Assembly: GCF_001428545.1 (NCBI RefSeq) | Contig: NZ_LMHZ01000007.1 | Location: 62,001 to 126,000 of the forward strand | Direction of reading: 5' to 3' | Length of the DNA stretch: 64,000 bases | From: Noviherbaspirillum sp. Root189 | GTDB lineage: Bacteria; Pseudomonadota; Gammaproteobacteria; Burkholderiales; Burkholderiaceae_D | In this document: positions 44,381-52,758 of the stretch, in pieces | Layout of the letters: each line of letters starts with the position of its first letter | Position numbering within the stretch: position 1 is the first letter of the stretch | The notes under the pieces: generated by a model | What the model was told of the DNA's origin: nothing | Databases searched by the model: none | What the model saw: the letters and a program-made list of their open reading frames with translations, nothing else | Position numbers and translations under genes: made by a program

Positions 44381-45670
44381 CTAGCGCTTGGTGCGAAACA
44401 GTTGTGGCAACAGTGCGGCAAGACGGGCGCGTTCATCGCCCTGGGCATTGTGCAATGCCTGTTGCGGGCCATGCAGGAATTTGGCGGTCAGACCCTTGGA
44501 CAGCGCTTCGAGAACGGCATCGATGTCTTCACCCTTGGCGAGCAATTTCCGAGCGCGTTCGAGTTCTGCCAGGCGCATGGCTTCGCTGCTGTCATGCAGG
44601 TCACGGATCAGCGGCACGACCGCACGGCTATCGATCCAGTGCATGAAAGCCTGCACCCGATTTTCGATGATCGCTTCGGCCTGGGCAACTGCGGCCTGCC
44701 GATTTTCCAGTCCTGTCTGTACTGCCGAACCGAGATCGTCGACGGTATACAGGAACACGTCATCAAGGCGGCCAACTTCCGATTCGATATCGCGTGGCAC
44801 TGCCAGATCGACCATGAACATCGGTTTGTGACGACGTGTCTTGATTGCACGTTCGACCATGCCAAGCCCGATGATGGGCAGCGAGGAAGCGGTACTGGAC
44901 ACAACAATGTCGAATTGCGCCAGTTGATCGGCCAGATCGCCGAGCCGGATCGCGCGGCCGTTGAAGCGATGGGCGAGTGCTTCGCCGCGCTCCAGTGTGC
45001 GGTTGGCGATCGTCAGCGAATTCGGATTTTGGGCTGCGAAATGGGTGGCACACAATTCAATCATTTCCCCGGCGCCGATGAACAGGACATTCTGCTCAGC
45101 GATGGTATCGAAGATGCGTTGCGACAGCCGCACAGCCGCCGCTGCCATCGAGACGCTGTGCGCGCCGATTTCGGTGGTAGTCCGCACTTCCTTCGCCACC
45201 GCGAAGGTGCGCTGGAACATCTGATGCAAATAAGTCCCCAGCCCACCGGCCGCGTCCGCCACACGCACCGCATCTTTCATCTGGCCGAGAATCTGCGCTT
45301 CGCCCAGCACCATCGAATCCAGTCCGGACGCCACACGGAAGGCATGGCGTACCGCATTATCCTGAGGCAGGGTGTACAGGAAAGGCCGCAGTTCGGCGTA
45401 GGGAAGCTTGTGGTATTCGGCAAGGAAGCGCGCGGTGGCATCGATGGCGGCATCGATGCCGCCAGGAATATCGCTGGCCGCGTACAGTTCAGTGCGATTA
45501 CAGGTCGACAGGATGGCCGCTTCATCACTCGTGCCGCTTGCCGTGCCGCGTCCGAACCATGACCGTGCAGCGGCTACCGCCTGACCGATCTGGTCAGCCG
45601 GGAAGGCCACTTTTTCGCGCAGTGATACGGGCGCGGTGGTGTGATTGAGACCGACGGCGAGAAGCTGCAT
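44381..45670 (-). CDS. hemA: Glutamyl-tRNA reductase
   Basis: 429 aa from the ATG at 45670; a longer frame to 45769 would add a non-homologous leader. The catalytic Cys57 is in [13 protein letters not shown], with the N-terminal [18 protein letters not shown] and NADPH-binding [14 protein letters not shown]. It catalyses the first step of tetrapyrrole synthesis from Glu-tRNA. Confidence 0.97.
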   Translation of the reverse strand: MQLLAVGLNHTTAPVSLREKVAFPADQIGQAVAAARSWFGRGTASGTSDEAAILSTCNRTELYAASDIPGGIDAAIDATARFLAEYHKLPYAELRPFLYTLPQDNAVRHAFRVASGLDSMVLGEAQILGQMKDAVRVADAAGGLGTYLHQMFQRTFAVAKEVRTTTEIGAHSVSMAAAAVRLSQRIFDTIAEQNVLFIGAGEMIELCATHFAAQNPNSLTIANRTLERGEALAHRFNGRAIRLGDLADQLAQFDIVVSSTASSLPIIGLGMVERAIKTRRHKPMFMVDLAVPRDIESEVGRLDDVFLYTVDDLGSAVQTGLENRQAAVAQAEAIIENRVQAFMHWIDSRAVVPLIRDLHDSSEAMRLAELERARKLLAKGEDIDAVLEALSKGLTAKFLHGPQQALHNAQGDERARLAALLPQLFRTKR

Positions 45671-45704
45671 TGCGGTGAAGGGATTGAGGATATGCCGAGT
45701 TCGT

Positions 45705-45710
45705 ATTATA
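45705..45710 (-). promoter_or_regulatory. Candidate -10 box of hemA
   Basis: A perfect TATAAT on the minus strand lies 35 nt before the hemA ATG. No convincing -35 stands at 16-18 nt spacing, so regulated or extended recognition is possible. Confidence 0.35.
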
Positions 45711-45781
45711 GCCTGTTGCACCGGCGCATACAGGCATTGCCAAACAGACATTGCCCATGGAAAGGCCAAGGATTTCGCTAT

Positions 45782-46474
45782 TCAGGACAGTTGTTCAAGC
45801 TTGTAACCGTAGCTATAGACAGGAACAAGCCGAAAACCGTTCTCTGGCCGCAGTCCAAGTTTGTTGCGTATACGCGAAACATGGGTATCCATCGTTCGCG
45901 ACGGCAGATCCGCTTCCCGTGACCAGACCTCTTCCTGGATAAACGCCCGCGACAAGGGGCGGCCCAAATGCTGGAAAAACAAGATCGCCAGTTCGAATTC
46001 CTTTTGCGTCACCTCGACCGGCATGCTGTCGCGGGTGATCTGGCATCGGTGCGTATAGAAGCGGTAAGGGCCGAACTGCACCGGGTCGTCGGGAGCGCTG
46101 TGGTTAGGATAGGCGCGCTGCAGCAGCGCCTCGGTGCGCAAGCCGAGTTCCCCGCGGCGCAGCGGTCGGACGATATAGTCGTCTGCCCCGGCTGTCATCG
46201 CTGCCAATGCATCGTTCATCCGGCCGCGTCCAATCACGGCCAGTAAAGGCGTCAGCCCGGTGACGCTGTCCAGGTTTGTGCGTACCGGCAGCGGCGGGGC
46301 GTCAGCATGCTCCGGCCAGTCGACGATCCACAAATCCGCATGTTGTCCTTGCAGCGCTACCGTGTCACGGGCGATCGCCAGCGTACAGGCGTGTCCGCTT
46401 CCTTCGGATACTGCACGGATGTCACGGATCAGGTCAGGGTCGCTGTGTTCGTGGCTGACGATAGTAATTCGCAT
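45782..46474 (-). CDS. OmpR-type response regulator with atypical receiver
   Basis: 230 aa. The C-terminal winged helix is clear (VEVTQKEFELAILFFQHLGR, then TMDTHVSRIRNKLGL and GFRLVPVYSYGYKLE). The receiver-like N-terminus keeps an Asp at the phospho-site (D52 in LWIVDWPEH), but the acidic cluster is HEHSD, the conserved Thr/Ser position reads LLAVIGRGR, and the usual Lys-Pro is VRP. It may therefore work without ordinary phosphorylation. No kinase gene is adjacent. Divergent from the Crp-family gene. Confidence 0.85.
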   Translation of the reverse strand: MRITIVSHEHSDPDLIRDIRAVSEGSGHACTLAIARDTVALQGQHADLWIVDWPEHADAPPLPVRTNLDSVTGLTPLLAVIGRGRMNDALAAMTAGADDYIVRPLRRGELGLRTEALLQRAYPNHSAPDDPVQFGPYRFYTHRCQITRDSMPVEVTQKEFELAILFFQHLGRPLSRAFIQEEVWSREADLPSRTMDTHVSRIRNKLGLRPENGFRLVPVYSYGYKLEQLS

Positions 46475-46835
46475 GGCTGGTCAGGTGCGGAAAGTAATAC
46501 CCTTTGCGGGCATTCTTCGTTGGCAATTCGGCATTGTAAGGCCTGGCACCACCACGAGTAGCGTCGGTGAGAATGGTGGCCTGGGCGTGGCCTATTTTGC
46601 CTCTACGCCAAGAAACAACCTATATGTCAGGAACCAAACAGACTCCTGCACCCCGAGACGGCACACTTCGTCCAACGGTTAAAGGGAGTAGTCCATCGTT
46701 TCCCGCCATCGGACATATTCGGTCAACAGTCATACACTTGAAGCGGCAATGATAAAAACAAACGAACTGACTCTTCATGGGGTGCAGCATTCCACTCATT
46801 ACGCGCATACAAGTTAAGCGAACGGAAATTCAGAC
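46475..46835. other. Intergenic region between two divergent regulator genes
   Basis: 361 bp, lower in GC near 46700-46800. It must hold both promoters, but I could not place convincing -35/-10 pairs on either strand. No plausible coding frame. Confidence 0.5.
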
Positions 46836-47561
46836 ATGTCCGTTCCTCATAGTGTTGCATTACCATGCAAGAATCACTTGCTGTCCCTGCTTTCCGAAAA
46901 AGAAATGGAACACCTAGCGTCAAAACTGACTTCAGTACGGACCACATTCAAGCAGGTACTGTTCACGCGTAACAGCCCTATCGAATACGTTTACTTCCCT
47001 TGTACCAGCGTCTTTTCCATCCTGTCATTCATGCAAAATGGTACGGCGGTTGAAGTCGGTACCGTTGGCAATGAAGGATTCGCCGGTATCGATGTTTTGA
47101 TCGGCGCCGAGTCCGCCACCGATACCACCATTTGCCAGGTAGAGGGCGATAGCTTACGGATGCGCACCAGCGATTTCCGCGAGGCAGTGGCGACCGATAC
47201 GCCGTTGCGCCGTGTTGCCCAGCGTTACCTCCAGGCCTACGTTAGTCAGATGTCACAGTCCGTTGCCTGCAATCGGCTGCATACGATTGAAGAGCGGTTT
47301 GCTCGCTGGGTGTTGATGACCCATGATCGGGTTACTGGCGATGAATTTCACCTGACGCAGGAATTTCTGGCCGATATGCTGGGCGTGCATCGCCCGAGCG
47401 TCAGCCTCGTGGCAAGCGCGTTCCAGCAAGCGGGTCTGATCAAGTATACGCGCGGTAATCTCGCAATCCTTAATCGGGTCGGACTCGAAGCGGCGTCCTG
47501 CGAGTGCTACAAAAATGTCAAAGGACAGTTCGAGCGTTTGCTCGGCCTTGCGAGAAGCTGA
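46836..47561 (+). CDS. Crp/Fnr-family transcriptional regulator
   Basis: 241 aa. N-terminal cyclic-nucleotide-binding-like beta barrel (IEYVYFPCTSVFSILSFMQN, VEVGTVGNEGFAGIDVLIG), a long dimer helix, and a Crp-type winged helix (LTQEFLADMLGVHRPSVSLV). No FNR-type cysteine cluster is at the N-terminus, and the canonical cAMP-binding RSA pocket is not evident, so the ligand is unknown. RBS-like CGGAAA precedes the ATG. The neighbouring divergent regulator may act in the same circuit. Confidence 0.88.
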   Translation: MSVPHSVALPCKNHLLSLLSEKEMEHLASKLTSVRTTFKQVLFTRNSPIEYVYFPCTSVFSILSFMQNGTAVEVGTVGNEGFAGIDVLIGAESATDTTICQVEGDSLRMRTSDFREAVATDTPLRRVAQRYLQAYVSQMSQSVACNRLHTIEERFARWVLMTHDRVTGDEFHLTQEFLADMLGVHRPSVSLVASAFQQAGLIKYTRGNLAILNRVGLEAASCECYKNVKGQFERLLGLARS

Positions 47562-47884
47562 ATTCCTGAACCAGTCATGCGTGCATCCCACATCCTTTGA
47601 AGAAAACGACACTGTCGTTCACTGGTCCGGGACATCATTGTCCTGATTTACCTTGCTTTTTTTTCACCCCGGTTCTGGGCTACATCTGGCGCAAGCAGCT
47701 TGTCGTACGCCGCCAGCAAGGTCTGATGCATGGCGCTGCCTTCGTAATCCTTGCCCAGCGTTTCGAGCCCGAATCGCATCCAGCCATGACTCGTAACCCT
47801 AATACCAATCCCAACCCATAACGCACCATGAGATCGCGTCTTTTTCCGGGGGCGCCGAGCCGCCTGCCGGCGTTGCACTCGTCG
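47562..47884. other. Intergenic region between the Crp-type regulator and the OsmC-YcaO gene
   Basis: 323 bp between convergent genes. It holds the possible minus-strand gene remnant at 47648-47779 and otherwise no clear signal. Confidence 0.5.
47648..47779 (-). pseudogene. Possible gene remnant or small ORF
   Basis: A 43-codon stretch (MRFGLETLGKDYEGSAMHQT, then LLAAYDKLLAPDVAQN) with GC-rich third positions like real genes in this genome. The frame stays open upstream to 47878 but becomes arginine-rich and unconvincing. There is no good RBS. I do not recognise a family; it may be the tail of a lost gene or a chance ORF. Confidence 0.25.
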
Positions 47885-47903
47885 TCAATAGCTCGCTATT
47901 GAC
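47884..47903 (-). repeat. Hairpin across the OsmC-YcaO stop codon
   Basis: GTCAATAG (47884-47891) pairs perfectly with CTATTGAC (47896-47903); the TGA stop lies inside the stem. No U-run follows. Confidence 0.5.
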
Positions 47904-50143
47904 TCCTCCTGCGCCTTGCCAGTCAAAAAAGAATTGGTATAACTGGCGGTAGCCGCTACATTGGCCCGCGCCATATGCAATTTTTTGTAGCTGTCGATCA
48001 GGCGCTGGTGCCTGTCGAGCCCCTCCAGTTTCATACTGATTGGCGTCAAGCCAAAGAAGCGCACGCTGCCGTCCACAGAGCCCAGCACCGCGTCCATCCG
48101 CGGATTGCCATACATCCGGCGGAAATTGGCCACATAATCGTCCAGTTCCAGGTCGTCGTCGAGCAGCACTTCCAGCACCACGTTCAAGGCTTGATAAAAC
48201 AATCCGCGCTCGACCGTGTTGTCGTTGTACTGCAAGAAGGCGCCCACCAGCTCGTGCGCCTCCTCAAACTGCTGCAAGGCGAGATGAATGAGCAGCTTCA
48301 ACTCGAGAACTGTCAGCTGCCCCCATTCCGTATTCTCGTCAAATTCGATGCCGATCAACGTGGCGATGTCGGAGTATTCATCGAGCTCATTGTTCTCCAA
48401 ACGATCAAGCAGCGCTTCCAGGCTTGCGTCGTCCAGGCGATGCAGATTCAGGATATCTGCGCGGAACAACAGCGCCTTGTTGGTGTTATCCCAGATCAAA
48501 TCGTCTACCGGATACACTTCCGAATAGCCGGGCACCAAAATCCGGCAAGCAACGGCGCCTAGCTGGTCATATACCGCCATGTACACTTCTTTGCCCATGT
48601 CTTCAAGAATGCCGAGCAAGGTTGCGGCTTCCTCGGCATTGGAGTTCTCGCCATGGCCAGAAAAATCCCACTCGACAAAATCGAAATTCGCTTTGGCGCT
48701 GAAAAAGCGCCACGACACCACACCGCTCGAATCAATGAAGTGTTCAACAAAGTTGTATGGCTCAGTCACGGCGTTACTTGCAAAGGTGGGCCGAGGTAAA
48801 TCGTTCAGGCCTTCAAAACTGCGACCCTGTAGCAATTCTGTCAGACTCCGCTCCAGCGCCACCTCGAAGCTCGGGTGCGCGCCGAACGAAGCAAAGACAC
48901 CGCCAGTTCGCGGGTTCATCAGGGTGACGCACATCACCGGGTAGACTCCACCCAGCGACGCATCCTTCACCAGCACCGGAAAGCCTTGCTCTTCCAACCC
49001 CTGAATGCCCGCCAGAATGCCAGGGTATTTCGCCAGCACTTCGTGCGGCACATCAGGCAATGCGAGTTCACCTTCCAGAATTTCGCGCTTTACTGCCCGT
49101 TCGAAAATTTCGGACAGGCATTGCACTTGCGCTTCGGCCAGCGTATTACCGGCACTCATGCCATTGCTGGCGTAGAGGTTTTCGACCAGGTTGGACGGGA
49201 AATACACCACTTCTCCGTCCGACTGCCGCACATACGGCAGCGAACAAATACCGCGCTGCACATTTCCCGAGTTGGTGTCGACCAGGTGCGAGCCACGTAA
49301 TTCGCCATCGGGATTGTAAATGGGCAGGCAGTATTCATCGAGAATTTCAGCCGGCAGCGCATCTTTAGGACTAGGCTTGAACCAGCGCTCGTTCGGGTAG
49401 TGTACAAAGGCGGCATTGGCGATGTCCTCGCCCCAGAACGCACCGGCATAAAAATGGTTGTTATTCAGTCGCTCGATATACTCGCCCAACGCCGACGCCA
49501 GCGCGCTTTCCTTGGTCGCTCCCTTGCCATTGGTAAAACACATCGGCGAGTGCGCATCGCGGATATGCAGCGACCACACATTGGGAACGATATTGCGCCA
49601 CGAAGCGATTTCGATCTTGATGCCCAAGCCCGCCAAAACGCCCGACATATTGGCGATGGTTTGCTCCAATGGCAGATCCTTGCCCGCAATATAGGTGCTG
49701 GCGTCAGACGCCGGCTTCAACGTCAGCAAGGCCTGAGCATCGGCATCTAAGTTCTCGACCTCTTCAATCACAAACTCGGGTCCGGTTTGCACCACCTTTT
49801 TCACCGTACAACGGTCGATGGAGCGCAAAATACCTTGGCGGTCTTTGTCAGAGATATCCGTCGGCAACTCAACCTGGATCTTGAAAATCTGCTGGTAACG
49901 GTTTTCCGGATCAACAATATTATTCTGCGACAGGCGGATATTTTCGGTCGGAATGTTGCGAGTGTCGCAGTACAACTTCACGAAGTAAGCCGCACACAAA
50001 GCCGATGAGGCCAGAAAGTAATCAAAGGGCCCGGGCGCCGAGCCATCGCCCTTATAGCGGATAGGCTGGTCGGCTATCACCGTGAAATCATCAAACTTGG
50101 CTTCAAGACGAAGCTTATCGAGAAAGTTGACCTTAATTTCCAT
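47885..50143 (-). CDS. OsmC domain / YcaO domain fusion protein
   Basis: 752 aa from the ATG at 50143 (GGAAAA ~8 nt upstream); the open frame to 50413 adds unrelated sequence. Residues ~1-140 are an OsmC-type peroxidase-like domain with two cysteines at C50 and C59 (LASSALCAAYFVKLYC). The rest follows E. coli YcaO closely: FTNGKGATKESALASALGEY, ICSLPYVRQSDGEVVYFPSN, NLYASNGMSAGNTLAEA and SFGAHPSFEVALERSLTELL, ending in a helical TPR-like tail. YcaO enzymes activate amide backbones with ATP; E. coli YcaO assists RimO modification of ribosomal protein S12. Here the partner substrate is unknown. Confidence 0.93.
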   Translation of the reverse strand: MEIKVNFLDKLRLEAKFDDFTVIADQPIRYKGDGSAPGPFDYFLASSALCAAYFVKLYCDTRNIPTENIRLSQNNIVDPENRYQQIFKIQVELPTDISDKDRQGILRSIDRCTVKKVVQTGPEFVIEEVENLDADAQALLTLKPASDASTYIAGKDLPLEQTIANMSGVLAGLGIKIEIASWRNIVPNVWSLHIRDAHSPMCFTNGKGATKESALASALGEYIERLNNNHFYAGAFWGEDIANAAFVHYPNERWFKPSPKDALPAEILDEYCLPIYNPDGELRGSHLVDTNSGNVQRGICSLPYVRQSDGEVVYFPSNLVENLYASNGMSAGNTLAEAQVQCLSEIFERAVKREILEGELALPDVPHEVLAKYPGILAGIQGLEEQGFPVLVKDASLGGVYPVMCVTLMNPRTGGVFASFGAHPSFEVALERSLTELLQGRSFEGLNDLPRPTFASNAVTEPYNFVEHFIDSSGVVSWRFFSAKANFDFVEWDFSGHGENSNAEEAATLLGILEDMGKEVYMAVYDQLGAVACRILVPGYSEVYPVDDLIWDNTNKALLFRADILNLHRLDDASLEALLDRLENNELDEYSDIATLIGIEFDENTEWGQLTVLELKLLIHLALQQFEEAHELVGAFLQYNDNTVERGLFYQALNVVLEVLLDDDLELDDYVANFRRMYGNPRMDAVLGSVDGSVRFFGLTPISMKLEGLDRHQRLIDSYKKLHMARANVAATASYTNSFLTGKAQEESIASY

Positions 50144-50420
50144 GGGAGATTTTCCAAAAATGGTGTAGCCGTTATTATCCGTCGCCACGCGGGCACCTTG
50201 TAATACATCGATGCGTAAGCGATTGGCAGCTATATGCGTAAGAACGGACAAGGGAAAAACGTAATCTAGTCCCGCCTGGGTGGACGAGAGGACAATTCGG
50301 TCGATTCGACTGCTGAGGGGCGGCGGAAGTAAGCCCGAAAATGGACCGGATGAAAAATTTTGCAGATGCCACTTTATGAAAAGCCTGAACTGCTCAATGA
50401 GCAATATCTGCATTCAGAAA
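50144..50420. other. Leader region of the OsmC-YcaO gene
   Basis: ~277 bp between the tRNA-Phe terminator and the gene start. It should carry the promoter; I see only a short TGCTCA-T-TGAGCA palindrome near 50393-50405 and no convincing -35/-10 pair. Confidence 0.4.
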
Positions 50421-50421
50421 T

Positions 50422-50451
50422 GCAAAAGGGCTTAGCCGAAGCTAAGCCCTT
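50422..50451 (-). terminator. Terminator of tRNA-Phe
   Basis: AAGGGCTTAGC (50426-50436) pairs with GCTAAGCCCTT (50441-50451); on the minus strand the loop is TTCG closed by C-G (a cUUCGg tetraloop), followed by a TTTT run. Confidence 0.88.
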
Positions 50452-50459
50452 GATTTTCT

Positions 50460-50535
50460 TGGTGGCCCGGGGCGGAATCGAACCACCGACACAAGGATTT
50501 TCAATCCTCTGCTCTACCGACTGAGCTACCAGGCC
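50460..50535 (-). tRNA. tRNA-Phe(GAA)
   Basis: 76 nt on the minus strand. 5' GGCCTGG, D-arm AGCTCAGTCGGTAGAGC, anticodon loop in GATTGAAAATC (anticodon GAA), T-loop TTCGATT, CCGGGCC acceptor half and an encoded CCA. Confidence 0.97.
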
Positions 50536-50545
50536 AAGGCGCGCA

Positions 50546-50573
50546 AGTATAGCAAAGCTATCGGAAATTGCAA
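50546..50573 (-). promoter_or_regulatory. Promoter of tRNA-Phe
   Basis: On the minus strand TTGCAA (50573-50568), a 16-nt spacer, then TATACT (50551-50546), with a GC-rich discriminator GCGCGCC before the tRNA, as in stringently controlled stable-RNA promoters. Confidence 0.7.
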
Positions 50574-50606
50574 GGCCTTTCTGAAAACGCCCGGTGCTGC
50601 AACGGC

Positions 50607-50612
50607 TATAAT
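50607..50612 (+). promoter_or_regulatory. Candidate -10 box before the UbiH-family gene
   Basis: TATAAT lies 55 nt before the chosen ATG; the -35 region is weak. Confidence 0.3.
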
Positions 50613-50667
50613 GGCTTATCGCACGGTGATATCCATGCGCCGTTTTGTTTCCTTCGAGCTTGGCATT

Positions 50668-51861
50668 ATGCAAATCCAAAGCAATATCTGCGTTATCGGC
50701 AATGGCGCGGTCGGCAAGGCCGCAGCCCTGGGGTTCGCCCAGGCCGGACTGAGTGTGACCATGCTGGTGCCTCCGGGTTCCGGCGCGCCAGCGGCACATG
50801 CCGGCAGCTGGGATGTGCGGGTGTACGCGCTCAATCATGTGGCACATGAGCTGCTGTCTTCGTTGAAGGTCTGGAATGCGCTGGATGCGACCCGCGTCGC
50901 CGCGGTCGATGCCATGGTGGTCAAGGGCGACGGCGCACAACCAGGCACGCTGAATTTCGATGCCTTCGGTGCGCGCACCGGAGCGCTGGCCTGGATCGTC
51001 GAGGACAGCAATCTGAATGCTGCGCTCGACGCGGCATTGAAATTTGCACCTAATCTACGGATCGTCGCCGCACGCGCCACGACCTTGCGGGCGAATGACG
51101 AAAGCGCCATGGTGGAACTCGATAACGGCGATACGTTGGTCGCATCCTTGTTGGTCGGTGCGGACGGCGCCGAATCCTGGGTGCGCGGTCAGTGCGATAT
51201 CGGACTGGATTACCGTTCCTATAACCAGCGCGCGATCGTCACCAATTTTGAATGCGACAAGCCACACCAAGGGGCAGCCTATCAATGGTTCACTTCGACC
51301 GAAGGGATCGTGGCCTTATTGCCGCTTCCCGGCGAGCGTGTGTCGCTGGTCTGGTCTGCGCCCGAGACTCTGGTGCCGTCACTTCTGGCGATGCCGGCGA
51401 CGGCGCTGGCAGAACGTGTTGCGGCAGTCTCCGGTCATCAGCTTGGCGCGCTGCGTCCGGTGCAGCCGGAAATCGTCAAGGCATTTCCATTGCGCCTGGT
51501 GCGTCCGCACGCGATTACCGCGCCGCGCGTTGCGCTGGTGGGCGATGCGGCACACGTTGTGCATCCGCTTGCGGGGCATGGCATGAATCTGGGCTTTGCC
51601 GACGTGGCGGCATTGATTAAAGTTGTATCAGAGCGCGAGAGCCACCGTGATTGCGGTGATGAGCGGCTTCTCGGCCGTTATTCGCGTTCGCGCAAGGAAG
51701 ATATTTTCCTGATGCAGTTTGCCACCGATAGCCTGGAGCGGTTATTCGGTACCGACTTCGAGCCGGTGCGGATTGCGCGTAATATAGGATTGAACTTGGT
51801 CAATAAATTACCTGTCATAAAACGGGCCTTGATTTCCCATGCGATGGGGAAGCACCTCTAG
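50668..51861 (+). CDS. UbiH/UbiF/VisC-family FAD monooxygenase
   Basis: 397 aa from ATG 50668 (in-frame ATGs at 50611 and 50635 are possible). The N-terminal FAD-binding ICVIGNGAVGKAAALGFAQA, middle VGADGAESWVRGQ (the DG motif) and C-terminal VGDAAHVVHPLAGHGMNLGF are all typical of ubiquinone-pathway hydroxylases. Which ring position is hydroxylated cannot be told. Together with ubiX at 38 kb it fits an aerobic ubiquinone pathway. A DsbC-like gene follows 46 bp on. Confidence 0.92.
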   Translation: MQIQSNICVIGNGAVGKAAALGFAQAGLSVTMLVPPGSGAPAAHAGSWDVRVYALNHVAHELLSSLKVWNALDATRVAAVDAMVVKGDGAQPGTLNFDAFGARTGALAWIVEDSNLNAALDAALKFAPNLRIVAARATTLRANDESAMVELDNGDTLVASLLVGADGAESWVRGQCDIGLDYRSYNQRAIVTNFECDKPHQGAAYQWFTSTEGIVALLPLPGERVSLVWSAPETLVPSLLAMPATALAERVAAVSGHQLGALRPVQPEIVKAFPLRLVRPHAITAPRVALVGDAAHVVHPLAGHGMNLGFADVAALIKVVSERESHRDCGDERLLGRYSRSRKEDIFLMQFATDSLERLFGTDFEPVRIARNIGLNLVNKLPVIKRALISHAMGKHL

Positions 51862-51907
51862 CATTAGCCTCTGCAGGCGCAAGGCGCAGGCGAAACATCA
51901 ACAAGCA

Positions 51908-52645
51908 ATGAAACGGAAAAACATGTTCAACATGACCAGACTCGCAGCGGTGGCGCTGCTCAGCTTCGCGGCCGGCGCGGCCTCCGCCCAGACCGGACCG
52001 GAACAGGCAATCAGGAAAGCCATCGAGCCACGTCTGGGAGATGGCGTCAAGGTGGACTCTGTGACCAAGACGCCTTATGGCGGCTTGTATGAGCTTCGAA
52101 TCGGCAGCGACATTTTTTATACCGATGCCAAGGGTGATTACCTGTTCATCGGCCGTGTGGTCGATACCAAGACCATGCAGGACCACACCAAGGCGCGCGT
52201 CGATGAGATCAGCAAGATCAAGTTCTCCGACCTGCCGCTCGATTCGGCGATGAAAATGGTCAAGGGCAATGGCAAGCGTGTCATCGCCGTGTTTGAAGAC
52301 CCGAATTGCGGTTACTGCAAGCGCTTCCGCCAGACGCTCAACGAGATGGACAATGTGACGGTTTACACATTCATGTACAACATCCTTTCTGAGGATTCGG
52401 TAACCAAGTCGCGCAATATCTGGTGTGCTTCCGATCGTGTGAAGGCATGGGATGACTGGATGTTGAATGGCAAGAACGCGCCTGCTGCGCCAGCCAATTG
52501 CACTGCGCCGCATGAAAAAGTTTTCGCCCTTGGACAGAAGCTGAGGATTACCGGTACGCCGACTGTGTTCTTTAGCGACGGTACGCGGATTCCGGGCGCC
52601 GTTGATGCCAAGGCCCTGGAGAGCAAGTTCGCTTCAATTAAATAA
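51908..52645 (+). CDS. dsbC: Periplasmic thiol:disulfide isomerase DsbC-like
   Basis: 245 aa from ATG 51908; ATG 51923, with GGAAAA just ahead, is an alternative. A signal peptide (LAAVALLSFAAGAASA) precedes an N-terminal dimerisation domain and a thioredoxin domain with the active-site Cys134-Cys137 in DPNCGYCKRF and the cis-proline in TGTPTVFFSDG. It isomerises wrong disulfides in the periplasm; a second cysteine pair (WCASD, ANCTAP) is like that of DsbC. Confidence 0.93.
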   Translation: MKRKNMFNMTRLAAVALLSFAAGAASAQTGPEQAIRKAIEPRLGDGVKVDSVTKTPYGGLYELRIGSDIFYTDAKGDYLFIGRVVDTKTMQDHTKARVDEISKIKFSDLPLDSAMKMVKGNGKRVIAVFEDPNCGYCKRFRQTLNEMDNVTVYTFMYNILSEDSVTKSRNIWCASDRVKAWDDWMLNGKNAPAAPANCTAPHEKVFALGQKLRITGTPTVFFSDGTRIPGAVDAKALESKFASIK

Positions 52646-52758
52646 GGCTTCCCGCCTACGTCTACATGGCGCGTTTCCGCAAGGGATCGCGCCATTTTTC
52701 ATGCAGAACAGGCTTTCTCCGGTCGAACTATAATAGTTTTGCCAATCAGGAGACGCCC

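Noticed and set aside
44290-44472. Longer start for prfA
   Set aside because: It overlaps hemA and does not look like an RF1 N-terminus; the MKPSM start at 44289 is the usual one.
50144-50413. 90-residue N-terminal extension of the OsmC-YcaO protein
   Set aside because: The OsmC domain starts at the ATG at 50143; the extension has no matching domain and reaches back to the tRNA-Phe terminator.
50460-50535. tRNA-Phe as an attachment site for a mobile island
   Set aside because: No integrase gene and no second copy of the tRNA 3' end seen in the window; kept only as a speculative context note.
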